The position numbers and the translations under genes are program-made. 61,357 nucleotides of DNA from Alphaproteobacteria bacterium (lineage in GTDB: Bacteria > Pseudomonadota > Alphaproteobacteria > Caulobacterales > Hyphomonadaceae), in contig JAGWYJ010000018.1 of assembly GCA_018969425.1 (NCBI GenBank), positions 1-61,357 of the forward strand. The letters run 5' to 3'. This document shows, piece by piece, positions 1 through 8,877 of the stretch. How positions within the stretch are numbered: the stretch's first letter is position 1; every line of letters begins with the position of its first letter. Below the pieces are notes generated by a model, which had not been told where the DNA came from, ran no database searches, and saw only the letters and a list, made by a program, of their open reading frames with translations.

Positions 1-2
1 TG

Positions 3-41
3 ACTTGGTATGGCGAAACGCGCAAAGCGGCGCCAGAATAA
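3..41 (+). CDS. possible 3' end of an upstream gene (partial)
   Basis: The third plus-strand frame is open from the window edge to a TAA at 39-41 and would give the tail TWYGETRKAAPE. Its composition is protein-like, and the following gene starts 58 bases later, so it may be the end of a gene that lies outside the window. Twelve residues are too few for an assignment. Confidence 0.25.
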   Translation, partial: TWYGETRKAAPE

Positions 42-99
42 CCATTAAACAGCGTCGGAGATCGCAGGGTTGCGGCCGACGGCAAGGACCCCAAGACCA

Positions 100-1053
100 A
101 TGACCGTTCCGGATCGCCCTTTCGAACCCATCAGCTTCGCCCTTGCCGCGCAGGATCCGAACGACTTCTCGCACCGTCTTGGCGCGTCGTTTCGCAGTAC
201 GGGATTCGCCGTCATCAGCGATCACGGTATCGATGACGGCGTGCTGGACCGCGGCCTGGAGGCCGCCAAGGCCTTCTTCGCCCTGCCGGAGGAGATCAAG
301 AGATCCTACATCCTTCCCAATGGCGGCGGCCAAAGGGGCTACACCGCCTTCGGCGTCGAAATCGCCAAAGGCGCCAAGGCGCGTGATCTCAAGGAATTCT
401 GGCATGTCGGCCGCGAACTTCCTCCGGGCCATCCTCACGCAGCGATCATGCCGGACAATCTGGTCGTGGCGGAAATCGAAAACTGGAGAGAGGCGACACA
501 GGCGATGTTCCTCGCTCTGGACGCCATGGGAGCCGAAATCCTCAGAGCGATCGCCCGCGACCTCCGCCTCGATCCCGAATTCTTCGCCGATCCCGTCCGG
601 GACGGAAATTCAATCCTGCGCATGCTTCACTACCCGCCCCAGACCTCAGCCCCTCCCGAAGGATCCGTTCGCGCCGGGGCCCATGAGGACATCAATGTCA
701 TCACCCTGCTGCTCGGCGCCGAAGAAGGCGGGCTGGAGGTCCTTCACAGGACGCTCGGCTGGCTCCCGGTCAATCCGCCCGCGGGATCGCTGGTGGTCAA
801 TATCGGCGATATGCTCCAGCGCCTGACCAACCATGTCCTGCCATCGACATCGCATCGCGTCGTGAACCCCGCGCCCGAACGCGCAGCCTTTCCCCGCTAC
901 TCCACCCCGTACTTTCTCCATTTCCGGCCGGATTACATGATCCGGACCCTCCCGTCCTGCATTACCGAGGACAGGCCGAACCGGTACCCGGATCCCCTGA
1001 TGTCGCAGGATTTTCTCGTGGAGCGCCTGCGGGAAATCGGCCTCAAGACATGA
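100..1053 (+). CDS. 2-oxoglutarate/Fe(II)-dependent dioxygenase, isopenicillin N synthase family
   Basis: A 317-residue cytosolic non-heme iron oxygenase. The iron triad is visible as H195 and D197 (AHEDIN) and H252 (TSHRVVN), and the 2-oxoglutarate-binding RxS is R266/S268 in FPRYSTPYF. The N-terminal DIOX_N-like half carries the FAVISDHGI segment typical of the isopenicillin N synthase/ACC oxidase fold. The ATG at 100 is preferred over an in-frame TTG at 70 because an AAGGA box precedes it. Bacterial members oxidise varied small molecules, so the substrate cannot be told from sequence. It stands alone and converges on arfB. Family certain, substrate unknown. Confidence 0.9.
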   Translation: MTVPDRPFEPISFALAAQDPNDFSHRLGASFRSTGFAVISDHGIDDGVLDRGLEAAKAFFALPEEIKRSYILPNGGGQRGYTAFGVEIAKGAKARDLKEFWHVGRELPPGHPHAAIMPDNLVVAEIENWREATQAMFLALDAMGAEILRAIARDLRLDPEFFADPVRDGNSILRMLHYPPQTSAPPEGSVRAGAHEDINVITLLLGAEEGGLEVLHRTLGWLPVNPPAGSLVVNIGDMLQRLTNHVLPSTSHRVVNPAPERAAFPRYSTPYFLHFRPDYMIRTLPSCITEDRPNRYPDPLMSQDFLVERLREIGLKT

Positions 1054-1070
1054 AGGACACGGGCAGAACG

Positions 1071-1481
1071 TCAGTCGTCCGCCACACGGCCTCGACCCTT
1101 CTTGACCTCTGAGCGTCGGGTCTTGCCCTGAAGACGCCGTTCTCGAGAGGCCCGGGTAGGCTTCGTCGCCACTCTCTTGCGACGACGGACCAGAGCCGCT
1201 TCAAGAAGCCCCTTGAGACGCTCGCGGGCCTCCTCCCGGTTTCGCTGCTGGGAGCGATGAGTCTGAACGAAAATCACCAGCTCGCCGGCCGCTGTCAGTC
1301 TGGACGCCAGAGCCCTGATCAGACGCTCGCGATCGTCCTCGCTGAAGGCTTCCGAGCGCGAAAGATTAAAACGAAGCTGAACCGCCGTCGCGACCTTATT
1401 GACATTCTGCCCGCCCGGACCGCCTGCGGTGAGAAACTTCTCCTCAAGCTCGCCCTCAATCCGCTCCATGAGGCTGGACAC
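1071..1481 (-). CDS. arfB: alternative ribosome-rescue factor ArfB (peptidyl-tRNA hydrolase, YaeJ type)
   Basis: A 136-residue release-factor-like protein that frees ribosomes stalled without a stop codon by hydrolysing peptidyl-tRNA. The catalytic GGQ is at residues 23-25 within AGGPGGQNVNKVAT, the family signature. There is no codon-recognition domain, and the C-terminal third (about residues 95-136) is a Lys/Arg-rich tail of the kind that inserts into the empty mRNA channel. Length matches ArfB (about 140) rather than RF1/RF2 (about 360). It is the last gene of a minus-strand run, four bases after the dehydrogenase stop, so co-transcription is likely. Confidence 0.93.
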   Translation of the reverse strand: MSSLMERIEGELEEKFLTAGGPGGQNVNKVATAVQLRFNLSRSEAFSEDDRERLIRALASRLTAAGELVIFVQTHRSQQRNREEARERLKGLLEAALVRRRKRVATKPTRASRERRLQGKTRRSEVKKGRGRVADD

Positions 1482-1485
1482 GACG

Positions 1486-2382
1486 CTAGTCTCCGCGATT
1501 GAGGCGCGAGATAAGGCTGGACGTGTCCCATCGCCCGCCGCCCTGGGCCTGCACGTCGGCGTAGAACTGATCGATCAGCGCCGTAAGCGGAGCCGACGCG
1601 CCTGTCGCGCGGGCCGCCTCAAGGGCGATCCGAAGGTCCTTCCTCATCCAGTCCACGGCGAAGCCGAACTCGAACTCTCCTGCAACCATCGTCTTCCAGC
1701 GATTCTCCATCTGCCAGCTCTGCGCTGCGCCCTTTGAAATCGCCTCGATCACGCGGGCCTCATCGAGGCCCGCCTTGCGGGCGAAATGGAGCCCTTCAGC
1801 CAGACCCTGCACAACTCCTGCGATACAGATCTGATTGACAGACTTGGCCAGCTGTCCGGCGCCCGCATCGCCGATCCGGGTGATGGACCGGGCATAGGCG
1901 CTCATCACCGGCTCCGCTCTGAGAAAGACGCTCTCCTCTCCCCCGCACATTGCAGTCAGGCGCCCTGCCTCGGCGCCCGCCTGACCGCCTGAGACCGGAG
2001 CGTCGATAAAGCCCGCTCCCCGACGGGCGCAACGGAGCTCAAGTCGTCTCGCCAGCCCGGCCGACCCCGTCGTATGGTCGACGACGACGGCGCCCTCTGA
2101 AAGATCAGCCTCGATGAGAGAAAAAACCTCTTCCACATCGGGATCATCGCCCAGGCAGAAGAAAACAAATTCAGCCCCTCGGACAGCCTCGCTCAGCGAC
2201 ACCGCCTTCCCCGCTCCGCCGGCGGCCGCCCAGGCCTCAGCGCGCGCCGGAGACCGGTTCCAGACCCTCAACTCATGACCCGCTGCGCCCAGATGACGGG
2301 CCATGGGACCGCCCATCACTCCAAGCCCCAGAAAAGCGCAAATCTGTCCAGCCAAGTCAGGCTCCTGAAGCGAGTGTGACAT
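1486..2382 (-). CDS. NAD(P)-dependent beta-hydroxyacid dehydrogenase (3-hydroxyisobutyrate dehydrogenase family)
   Basis: About 298 residues. The N-terminal Rossmann motif is FLGLGVMGGPMARH, followed by the substrate-binding DAPVSGGQAGAE segment and the catalytic lysine in QLAKSVNQICIAG. This is the order seen in 3-hydroxyisobutyrate, tartronate semialdehyde and glyoxylate/succinic semialdehyde reductases. The start is taken at MSHSLQEP, which overlaps the flavin reductase stop by 26 bases; an upstream ATG at 2448 would add 22 unrelated residues. The exact substrate is undetermined. Valine catabolism is possible, but no other valine genes adjoin it. Confidence 0.88.
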   Translation of the reverse strand: MSHSLQEPDLAGQICAFLGLGVMGGPMARHLGAAGHELRVWNRSPARAEAWAAAGGAGKAVSLSEAVRGAEFVFFCLGDDPDVEEVFSLIEADLSEGAVVVDHTTGSAGLARRLELRCARRGAGFIDAPVSGGQAGAEAGRLTAMCGGEESVFLRAEPVMSAYARSITRIGDAGAGQLAKSVNQICIAGVVQGLAEGLHFARKAGLDEARVIEAISKGAAQSWQMENRWKTMVAGEFEFGFAVDWMRKDLRIALEAARATGASAPLTALIDQFYADVQAQGGGRWDTSSLISRLNRGD

Positions 2383-2857
2383 ACCCTCCGCGAAAATACC
2401 CCAGAGCGTCGCCGGCGCCCATCGCCCGAAACGACGCCACATCGCCATAAATCACTTCATGATCTCCGACAGGGCCGCGCGAACGCATCCGACAATCAAG
2501 GCTGGCGAGGGCGCCGGCCAGAACCGGCGCACCGGTCTCCATCCCGGTCAGACGATCATCAGGCAGCAGCCGCTCCCCGCGCCGCGAGAACTGCCGCGCG
2601 AGAGCCAAATCCCCCGAGCCGAGAATGTTAACGGAAAACGACCGGCAGGAGGTGAACACCTCGAACGCGGCGCACCCTGCCCCCAGGCACCACAGAATAA
2701 CAGGCGGAGCCAGGGAGACCGAAGTCAGGGAGTTCACGATCACCCCATGGGCCCGCCCCTGGACGTCATGGGCCGCGATCAGCGCCACGCCTGTGCCAAA
2801 ACCGCCCAGCGCCCGCCGGTAGGCCAGCTCGTCAAACGCAATATCGTTCCCGATCAT
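2357..2857 (-). CDS. flavin reductase domain protein (FMN-binding split barrel)
   Basis: A 166-residue protein of the HpaC/DIM6/NTAB flavin reductase family, which uses NAD(P)H to reduce FMN or FAD for a partner monooxygenase. Visible marks are the N-terminal RRALGGFGTGVALI segment, VNSLTSVSLAPPVILWCL in the flavin-binding region, a SFSVNILG strand, and GDHEVIYGDV near the C-terminus. It is the first gene of a minus-strand operon with the dehydrogenase and arfB. No flavin-dependent monooxygenase lies nearby, so its partner is unknown. Confidence 0.88.
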   Translation of the reverse strand: MIGNDIAFDELAYRRALGGFGTGVALIAAHDVQGRAHGVIVNSLTSVSLAPPVILWCLGAGCAAFEVFTSCRSFSVNILGSGDLALARQFSRRGERLLPDDRLTGMETGAPVLAGALASLDCRMRSRGPVGDHEVIYGDVASFRAMGAGDALGYFRGGYVTLASGA

Positions 2858-2948
2858 GCACCGGCCCTTAACTCAACCTGCGGTATGGACTGCGTCTCAT
2901 ACGCCGGAACGAGCCCCTCCGGACCGCCTGACAGGGTCGATCATCACG

Positions 2949-3833
2949 ATGAACAGCAATAAATCGGTGATCATCAAGAAAATCAAAAAGGTCAGCGGCG
3001 GCGGTCACCACGGCGGCGCCTGGAAAGTCGCCTATGCGGACTTTGTGACCGCAATGATGGCGTTCTTTCTTCTTATGTGGCTGATCAACACCACCTCGCC
3101 CGAGCAAAAGCGAGGGATCGCCGATTATTTCGCCCCGGCAAGCGTTTCGCGCAGCTCGCAGGGAGCTGACGGACTTCTGGGCGGAACGGCCTTTCAGACC
3201 GATGGAGCCCGCGCCTCCGGATCCAACCAGGAAAGCGCTCGCCTGCAGGCGGACAGCAGAGAACAGATCACCATCGCTGAAGAATCGGAACAGGATAGCG
3301 AGGACGCGACCGCGAGAGCGCTCGCGGCGCGCGTCGAAGGCGCCGAGTTCGACAGCGCCGAGGCGTCCCTTCGTCAGGCCCTCGAGGACATGCCCGATCT
3401 GGCCGAGCTGTCACGTCACCTGATCGTCGATCAGACCCCGGAGGGCCTCAGGATCCAGTTGATCGACCAGGAGGGGCGCGCCATGTTTTCAGGGGCGTCG
3501 GCGGACCCCCTGCCGCGCACGCAGCGCCTGCTCGAAGCTGTGGCCAAGGTGATCGAACGCCTGCCTAACCGGATCTCGATTTCGGGACACACCGACCCCA
3601 ACGGACCTGAAAAGCCCGGTTACAACAACTGGAACCTGTCGGCGGATCGGGCGAACGCAGCCCTCCGCATTCTGCAGGCCAACGGGGTTGAGGACGATCG
3701 GGTCGTTCAGGTCAGCGGAAAAGGCTCCAGCGATCCTCTCTATCCGGACGATCCGAGCCTTCCTGCAAACCGCCGGGTGAGCATCGTTCTGATGCGGGAA
3801 GCGCCTGTGCTTCCCCGGGATCACGATCTCTGA
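2949..3833 (+). CDS. motB: flagellar motor stator protein MotB
   Basis: A 294-residue stator subunit that anchors MotA to peptidoglycan and carries protons. A basic N-terminal tail (KKIKKVSGGGHHGGAWKVAY) leads to one membrane helix with the proton-binding aspartate D31 in YADFVTAMMAFFLLMWL. The C-terminal OmpA-like domain contains ISGHTDP, LSADRANAALRIL and NRRVSIVLM. The ATG at 2949 is chosen because this frame's first 31 upstream residues are unlike MotB. No motA lies beside it, as in other alphaproteobacteria where motA and motB are separated. It implies a motile cell. Confidence 0.93.
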   Translation: MNSNKSVIIKKIKKVSGGGHHGGAWKVAYADFVTAMMAFFLLMWLINTTSPEQKRGIADYFAPASVSRSSQGADGLLGGTAFQTDGARASGSNQESARLQADSREQITIAEESEQDSEDATARALAARVEGAEFDSAEASLRQALEDMPDLAELSRHLIVDQTPEGLRIQLIDQEGRAMFSGASADPLPRTQRLLEAVAKVIERLPNRISISGHTDPNGPEKPGYNNWNLSADRANAALRILQANGVEDDRVVQVSGKGSSDPLYPDDPSLPANRRVSIVLMREAPVLPRDHDL

Positions 3834-3984
3834 TTGAGCTTCAGCCCGTTCCAGCGGGCGACCCGCGCAGATCAGTTTAAGGGCCTGCAGGGCGGCATGC
3901 GATATGCTCCTGATGCGGCGCCGCGGGGCGGCTCAGGATTTCCTCTGGCGCTGAGGCGGTCGCCGCGGTTAGTCTTCTAGCCGC

Positions 3985-4764
3985 ATGAAGGAAAGTGAGC
4001 CCCGAACAACCCTGCCTTCAGACTTCATCCGTCGGATGAAGTTTTACGTCACGACGCCTCAGCCCTGCCCCTATCTGCCGGATCGAACGGAACGCAAGGT
4101 GTTCGCGAATCTGGCGGTCGAGGATGCGGTCAATCTGCATGACAGCCTGACCAGATCGGGATTTCGACGGTCTCAGTCCATCGCCTATCGACCTGCCTGC
4201 GCAGCCTGCCAGGCCTGTCGGTCCGTCCGCATCGACGTGCGCAACTTCGAGTTCACGCGCCGGAGGCGGCGGATACTGTCAGCCAACACGGACCTCCGTC
4301 GTTCGCCGCGCGAGGCGGAGGCCACGCGCGAACAGTTTCGCCTGCTGAAGCGCTACCTGGACACGCGACACTCCGAAGGCGGCATGGCGGACATGACCTT
4401 TCGCGATTATGTGAGCATGGTCGCGACAAGCCCGGTCCGAACAGTGATCTTCGAATATCGCTCGGACCAGACGGCGTCAGGATCCGAACGACCCCTTGAG
4501 GCGGCCGCCCTGACGGACGTTCTTCGGGATGGACTGTCCATGGTCTACAGCTTCTTCAATCCGGACCGCAGCCGCCGCAGCCCCGGCGCCTATCTGATCC
4601 TGGACCACGTCCTCCTCGCAGCAGAACTCGGCCTGCCTTATGTCTACCTGGGGTACTGGGTCCGGGGATCGGCGAAGATGAATTACAAGACGGATTACCG
4701 CCCCCTCGAAATGCTCGATGGAGACGACTGGAGACAGGTCACAGACGAAGACCTGATCGCGTGA
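3985..4764 (+). CDS. bpt: aspartate/glutamate leucyltransferase Bpt (bacterial R-transferase homolog)
   Basis: A 259-residue leucyl-tRNA-protein transferase that adds Leu to proteins with N-terminal Asp or Glu, marking them for ClpS/ClpAP under the N-end rule. Diagnostic segments are FYVTTPQPCPYLPDRTERK near the start, the cysteine pair region ACAACQACRSVRI, SMVYSFFNPD, and LPYVYLGYWV with KMNYK near the end. Length matches Bpt (about 250). It appears to be monocistronic, with 151 bases before it. Confidence 0.95.
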   Translation: MKESEPRTTLPSDFIRRMKFYVTTPQPCPYLPDRTERKVFANLAVEDAVNLHDSLTRSGFRRSQSIAYRPACAACQACRSVRIDVRNFEFTRRRRRILSANTDLRRSPREAEATREQFRLLKRYLDTRHSEGGMADMTFRDYVSMVATSPVRTVIFEYRSDQTASGSERPLEAAALTDVLRDGLSMVYSFFNPDRSRRSPGAYLILDHVLLAAELGLPYVYLGYWVRGSAKMNYKTDYRPLEMLDGDDWRQVTDEDLIA

Positions 4765-4871
4765 GCGTCGCGCAATCGTCTATCGGATCCCTCTGAGGGA
4801 CGATCAGAGGAACAGCTGGCGAAGACAGATCTTCCGGAGACCGTAAAACGGAGCCGGGATCGTCTGTCAGA

Positions 4872-5435
4872 TCAGAAACGCACCTCCGGCGCCGTATTGA
4901 GCTCAGCCCGGGCTGCAGCGCCGACATCAAAGAATTCCCGGGCCTCAAAACGACCGAGCCCCGTGAGCAGGGAGCCGGGAAACTGCTCGATCGCCGTGTT
5001 ATAATCCCCGGTGGCGGAATTATAGAAACGCCGGGCGGCGGCGACCTTGTCCTCAATGATTGCGAGTTCGGACTGAAGCTGCACGAAATTCTGGCTCGCC
5101 TTGAGATCAGGATAGGCCTCCGCAAGCGCAAAGATGCGACCAAGAGCCGAGGTCAGCGCGCCTTCGGCCGCGCCCAGAGCGGAGGGGCCCGCGGCCTGAC
5201 TGGCGGCGTTCCTCGCCTGAATGACCGCATCAAGCGTAGCCGACTCATGCGCGGCATAGCCTTTGACCGTCTCCACCAGATTGGGCACGAGCTCGCGGCG
5301 CAGCTTGAGCTGCACATCGATCCCCGAAAACGCTTCATTCACTCGCTGCCGCTTTGCGACCAGATCATTGTAAATGAGGACAACCGCGATCAGAACAATC
5401 GCCACCGCGACGAGCGCAATCAACGCAACAGACAT
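4872..5435 (-). CDS. lemA: LemA family protein
   Basis: A 187-residue protein with an N-terminal membrane helix (about residues 3-23, IALVAVAIVLIAVVLIYNDL) followed by the helical LemA bundle. Family marks are NDLVAKRQRVNEAFSGIDVQLK with RRELVPNLVETVKGYA, and later ARRFYNSATGDYN with PGSLL. LemA proteins are membrane-anchored, with the bundle exposed outside the cytoplasm; their role is unclear, though they often neighbour TPM-domain or M48 protease genes. Neither is present here: the gene is alone between bpt and parC. Confidence 0.92.
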   Translation of the reverse strand: MSVALIALVAVAIVLIAVVLIYNDLVAKRQRVNEAFSGIDVQLKLRRELVPNLVETVKGYAAHESATLDAVIQARNAASQAAGPSALGAAEGALTSALGRIFALAEAYPDLKASQNFVQLQSELAIIEDKVAAARRFYNSATGDYNTAIEQFPGSLLTGLGRFEAREFFDVGAAARAELNTAPEVRF

Positions 5436-5522
5436 GTCCGCCCTCCCTGCTCACGCCCCTTGGTCAGGCGACGCTGACTTAGGAGACTATATCAACACGT
5501 CGCCACATCCAACGTCGGGGGA

Positions 5523-7775
5523 TCAACCCGTGAAACGGCCGTTGCGATTGAACCCTTTAGGCGCAATCCGTCCGGACTGGGCGCGTCGACCCACCCAATC
5601 CTTCCAGTCTGCATGCTGCATCTGCCGTCCGGACCCGTCTCTCCAGGAAAAACCGTCAGCCTTTGCAAAGGTCGCCGCATCGGCGAGCCCCCCATCCTTG
5701 AAGGACTGGAGGCGAACCCCCTTGCCCCGGTTCATTTCGGGAACCTCAGTCATCCGGAAGAAAAGAAGTTTCCGATTATCGCCGATGACCGCGACATACT
5801 CCCCCGTGGCCCGGACGCAGACTGCAAGCTGCCCGTCAGCTCCCGGCGTCATGATGATCTTCCCCTTGCGGGTTGAAGACAAAAGCTCCTCATCCGGAAC
5901 GATGAACCCGTAGCCGGTCGAGGATGCGAGAAGCCTGCGGGCGCCCTCTTCGGGCGTGAACATCTCGACGATGGTCTCTTCCTCGGGCAGATCAAGGGTC
6001 AACCGGATCGGTTCGCCATGACCGCGTCCTCCCGGAAGCTTATCGGCGCCGAGCGTGAAGGCGCGCCCTCCTGAAGCCATGAGAATGATCCGATCACTGG
6101 TCTGGCACTCGAGGGCGAACAGGAACTCATCTCCCTCCTTGAATTTCAGTCCGTCCAGCTTCTGATTGTGGCCCTTGAGAGCCCGGATCCAGCCCATTCT
6201 GGAGAGCACCACTGTGACCGGCTCACGAACGACGAGCGCTTCGAGTGCGGCGTCTTCATCTACCTCGGCGGCCGTCTCGAATTTGGAGCGACGCGGCCCC
6301 AGTTTTGTGTCGGAGCCGAACACGTCGCGCGCCGCCTTCAGCTGACGCTTGACTTCCGTCCACTGCCGCCCCGTCGAATTGAGGAGAGCCAGAAGGGTCT
6401 CACGCTCCTGAGCAAGCTCGGCATGCTCACGTCGGATCTCGATCTCCTCAAGCTTCCGCAGGGCTCGAAGACGCATGTTGAGGATCGCCTCGACCTGCAC
6501 TTCAGACAGCCCGAACCGACGCATCAGCTCCGCTTTAGGATCGTCCTCGTAGCGAATGATCCGGATCACTTCATCAATGTTCAGATAGGCCTTGAGAAGG
6601 CCATCGAGGATCTCGAGACGACGCTCGATCTTACCCAGCCGGTGACGCGCGCGGCGGGTGATGACCTCCCGACGATGATCGAGATAGGCCCGTAGAACAT
6701 CCTTCAGCCCCATGACTTTGGGAACGCCGTGATCAAGCACGTTGATGTTGATCGGGAAGCGGGTCTCGAGCTCGCAGGCGCGGAACAGGCTCGCCATGAG
6801 AACCTCAGGATCCACAGTGCGGGACTTCGGCGTGAGGACCACGCGCACATCCTCCGCACTCTCGTCCATCGCATCCTCAAGAAGCGGCGCCTTGCGCGTC
6901 TCAATCAGCTCGGCGAGGCGCTCCATCAGCTTGGACTTCTGCACCTGATACGGAATCTCGGTCACGACGATCCGCCAGACCCCGCGCCCCATATCCTCCT
7001 TGCGCCAGCGTGCGCGGATCCGCACCCCTCCGCGACCTGTCGCATAGGCCTCCCGAAGGCTCTCAGGCGGCTCGACAATCACCCCGCCCGTGGGAAAATC
7101 CGGTCCTGGAACGATCTTCAGAAGATCGTCCAGGGTGGCTTTCGGATTTTCGAGAAGATGGATCGCCGCATCGATGCATTCGGCGGCGTTATGCGGCGGA
7201 ATCGAGCACGCCATGCCGACGGCGATCCCCGACGCGCCGTTGGCGAGCAGGTTGGGGAAGCCGGCCGCGAGCACCACGGGTTCGCGATTTTCGCCGTCAT
7301 AGGTATCGCGAAAATCGACCGCATCCTCCTCAAGCCCCTCAAGAAGAAGCATCGCAGCGGCGGTCAGGCGGCTTTCCGTGTAACGAAAGGCCGCCGGAGA
7401 ATCTCCATCGATATTCCCGAAGTTGCCCTGACCGTCGATTAGCGGATGGCGAACGTTGAAATCCTGCGCCAGCCTCACGAGGGCGTCGTAGATCGACTGG
7501 TCTCCGTGAGGATGAAAGCGGCCGATCACGTCACCGACGACCCGCGCGCATTTCTTGAAGGCATCCTGCGGCGACAGTTTGAGATCGTTCATTGAGTAGA
7601 GAAGCCGCCGGTGAACCGGCTTCAGGCCGTCCCGCACATCCGGCAGCGCGCGCGAGGTGATGGTCGAGAGCGCGTAAGCGAGATAACGGCGCGACAGAGC
7701 CTCCGCCATCGGTTCGTCGATAACGTGCCCGGAACCGCCGCGACCCGATCCTCCGGTCAGGATTTCATCGCTCAT
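5523..7775 (-). CDS. parC: DNA topoisomerase IV subunit A
   Basis: A 750-residue type IIA topoisomerase subunit that cuts and rejoins DNA during decatenation. It begins with the winged-helix/tower segment around RALPDVRDGLKPVHRRLLYSM, contains GRFHPHGDQSIYDALVRLAQ (the quinolone-resistance-determining region), and has its catalytic tyrosine in FRYTESRLT. The coiled-coil region follows (YEDDPKAELMRRF), then a short C-terminal beta-pinwheel. The length is ParC-like (GyrA is about 870-920) and no GyrA box is evident. No parE adjoins it. Confidence 0.95.
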   Translation of the reverse strand: MSDEILTGGSGRGGSGHVIDEPMAEALSRRYLAYALSTITSRALPDVRDGLKPVHRRLLYSMNDLKLSPQDAFKKCARVVGDVIGRFHPHGDQSIYDALVRLAQDFNVRHPLIDGQGNFGNIDGDSPAAFRYTESRLTAAAMLLLEGLEEDAVDFRDTYDGENREPVVLAAGFPNLLANGASGIAVGMACSIPPHNAAECIDAAIHLLENPKATLDDLLKIVPGPDFPTGGVIVEPPESLREAYATGRGGVRIRARWRKEDMGRGVWRIVVTEIPYQVQKSKLMERLAELIETRKAPLLEDAMDESAEDVRVVLTPKSRTVDPEVLMASLFRACELETRFPININVLDHGVPKVMGLKDVLRAYLDHRREVITRRARHRLGKIERRLEILDGLLKAYLNIDEVIRIIRYEDDPKAELMRRFGLSEVQVEAILNMRLRALRKLEEIEIRREHAELAQERETLLALLNSTGRQWTEVKRQLKAARDVFGSDTKLGPRRSKFETAAEVDEDAALEALVVREPVTVVLSRMGWIRALKGHNQKLDGLKFKEGDEFLFALECQTSDRIILMASGGRAFTLGADKLPGGRGHGEPIRLTLDLPEEETIVEMFTPEEGARRLLASSTGYGFIVPDEELLSSTRKGKIIMTPGADGQLAVCVRATGEYVAVIGDNRKLLFFRMTEVPEMNRGKGVRLQSFKDGGLADAATFAKADGFSWRDGSGRQMQHADWKDWVGRRAQSGRIAPKGFNRNGRFTG

Positions 7776-7838
7776 CTCGAGGCCTTCCCATCAATGGACA
7801 GATCGCCAAAGAGGCGACCACGGGACAGACAGGGCGAA

Positions 7839-8591
7839 TCACGCCCTGTCCGCGGAGACTCTCCCCGCCCGTTCCAGTCGGTCAATCATCAGATATCTGG
7901 CTTCAGGCAACCCCCGATTGAGATCCCCAAGAAGACGCGTCCCGAGAAAATGCCCCGTCAGCCTCAGCCCAGCCCGGATATCCACAGGCCCTGCGGGAGC
8001 GCGCGGATCGAGAAGAAAGGCCGGCAGAGCCAGGAGCCGATCAAGATAAGGCCCCGCTTCGCTTCCGCGAACCGCCCGCCCTGTGCGAGGACTCACATGG
8101 GTCAGGCCGTCATTGGCGCCGCTGATCGCGCAAATCGACAGGTCGACGCCGTATCCCAGGACGGAGAGCAGACCCAACTCCCACCGGACGAAAAGAGCCG
8201 GCCATACGCCTGGATCGCCCAGCGCATCGAGCAGGGTTTCCGTCGCGTCGAACAACCCTGGCCACGCCTCGCCCTCTGGAGTGCAGGACGTGAGCATATC
8301 GGCGACCGCCGACAGCGCGCTGAGCTCGCACGGATCGGAAAGGTGCCGCGCCGCGCGTTCAGCCTCCGGCTCGGTCAGCGCGAAATGACCCAGGCTTTCC
8401 TCCATCCGCGCGCGCCAGGTCACGGCGACGGTGTTCCCAGGCTGGAGGGCGGCCCGCTTTCGGCGACCGGCGCCCCCATAAACAAGCCCCCTTACACGTC
8501 CCCGCGTTCGTCCGAATACTTCGAGGATCGCCCCCGTTTCCCCAAACGGACGCAGACCGAGACATAAGGCGCGATCGGTCCACTCAACCAT
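7839..8591 (-). CDS. recO: DNA repair protein RecO
   Basis: A 250-residue recombination mediator that works with RecR and RecF to load RecA. The N-terminal OB-fold includes MVEWTDRALCLGLRPFGETGAILEVFGRTRG and RVRGLVYGG; the C-terminal helical domain includes RWELGLLSVLGYGVDLSICAI. The start is set at MVEW (8591), the usual RecO beginning, rather than an ATG 66 bases upstream that would add a non-homologous leader. It lies upstream of parC on the same strand with about 60 bases between them. Confidence 0.93.
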   Translation of the reverse strand: MVEWTDRALCLGLRPFGETGAILEVFGRTRGRVRGLVYGGAGRRKRAALQPGNTVAVTWRARMEESLGHFALTEPEAERAARHLSDPCELSALSAVADMLTSCTPEGEAWPGLFDATETLLDALGDPGVWPALFVRWELGLLSVLGYGVDLSICAISGANDGLTHVSPRTGRAVRGSEAGPYLDRLLALPAFLLDPRAPAGPVDIRAGLRLTGHFLGTRLLGDLNRGLPEARYLMIDRLERAGRVSADRA

Positions 8592-8877
8592 GGACTGAGC
8601 GCCTGACGGGAAATGACCCGCAGACTGCCGCCCAGGACGCAGGACAGGATCGGGCATCCGAACGCATGTCGACCATACCGCACCCTCCCTGATCCCCTGC
8701 GGACCCTATCACCCCGCTGCGGGTGAAAAGTCATCGCACGCCGCCTGCGACTATGGATCGCCCGAAGTCGGCGTCAATGACCCGAGACACCGCTCTGAAA
8801 ACCAGTCATACCCGATCCCGGTCGATCCCGATCGGAAGTCCGCCAGAGGTCCTCTGAGGTCGAAACGCGAGCGTCCC

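Noticed and set aside
40-52. Possible CtrA-type half sites (TAACCAT, TTAA) near the left edge
   Set aside because: Spacing does not fit TTAA-N7-TTAA, so no regulatory call was made.
143-826. Long plus-strand frame overlapping the oxygenase gene
   Set aside because: It is rich in Arg, Ser and Pro, has no ribosome-binding site or family motif, and covers a gene with a complete active site. The same holds for many out-of-frame readings in this GC-rich window.
3429-3441. Palindrome TGATCGTCGATCA
   Set aside because: It lies inside motB coding sequence and follows codon use; it is not near a promoter.
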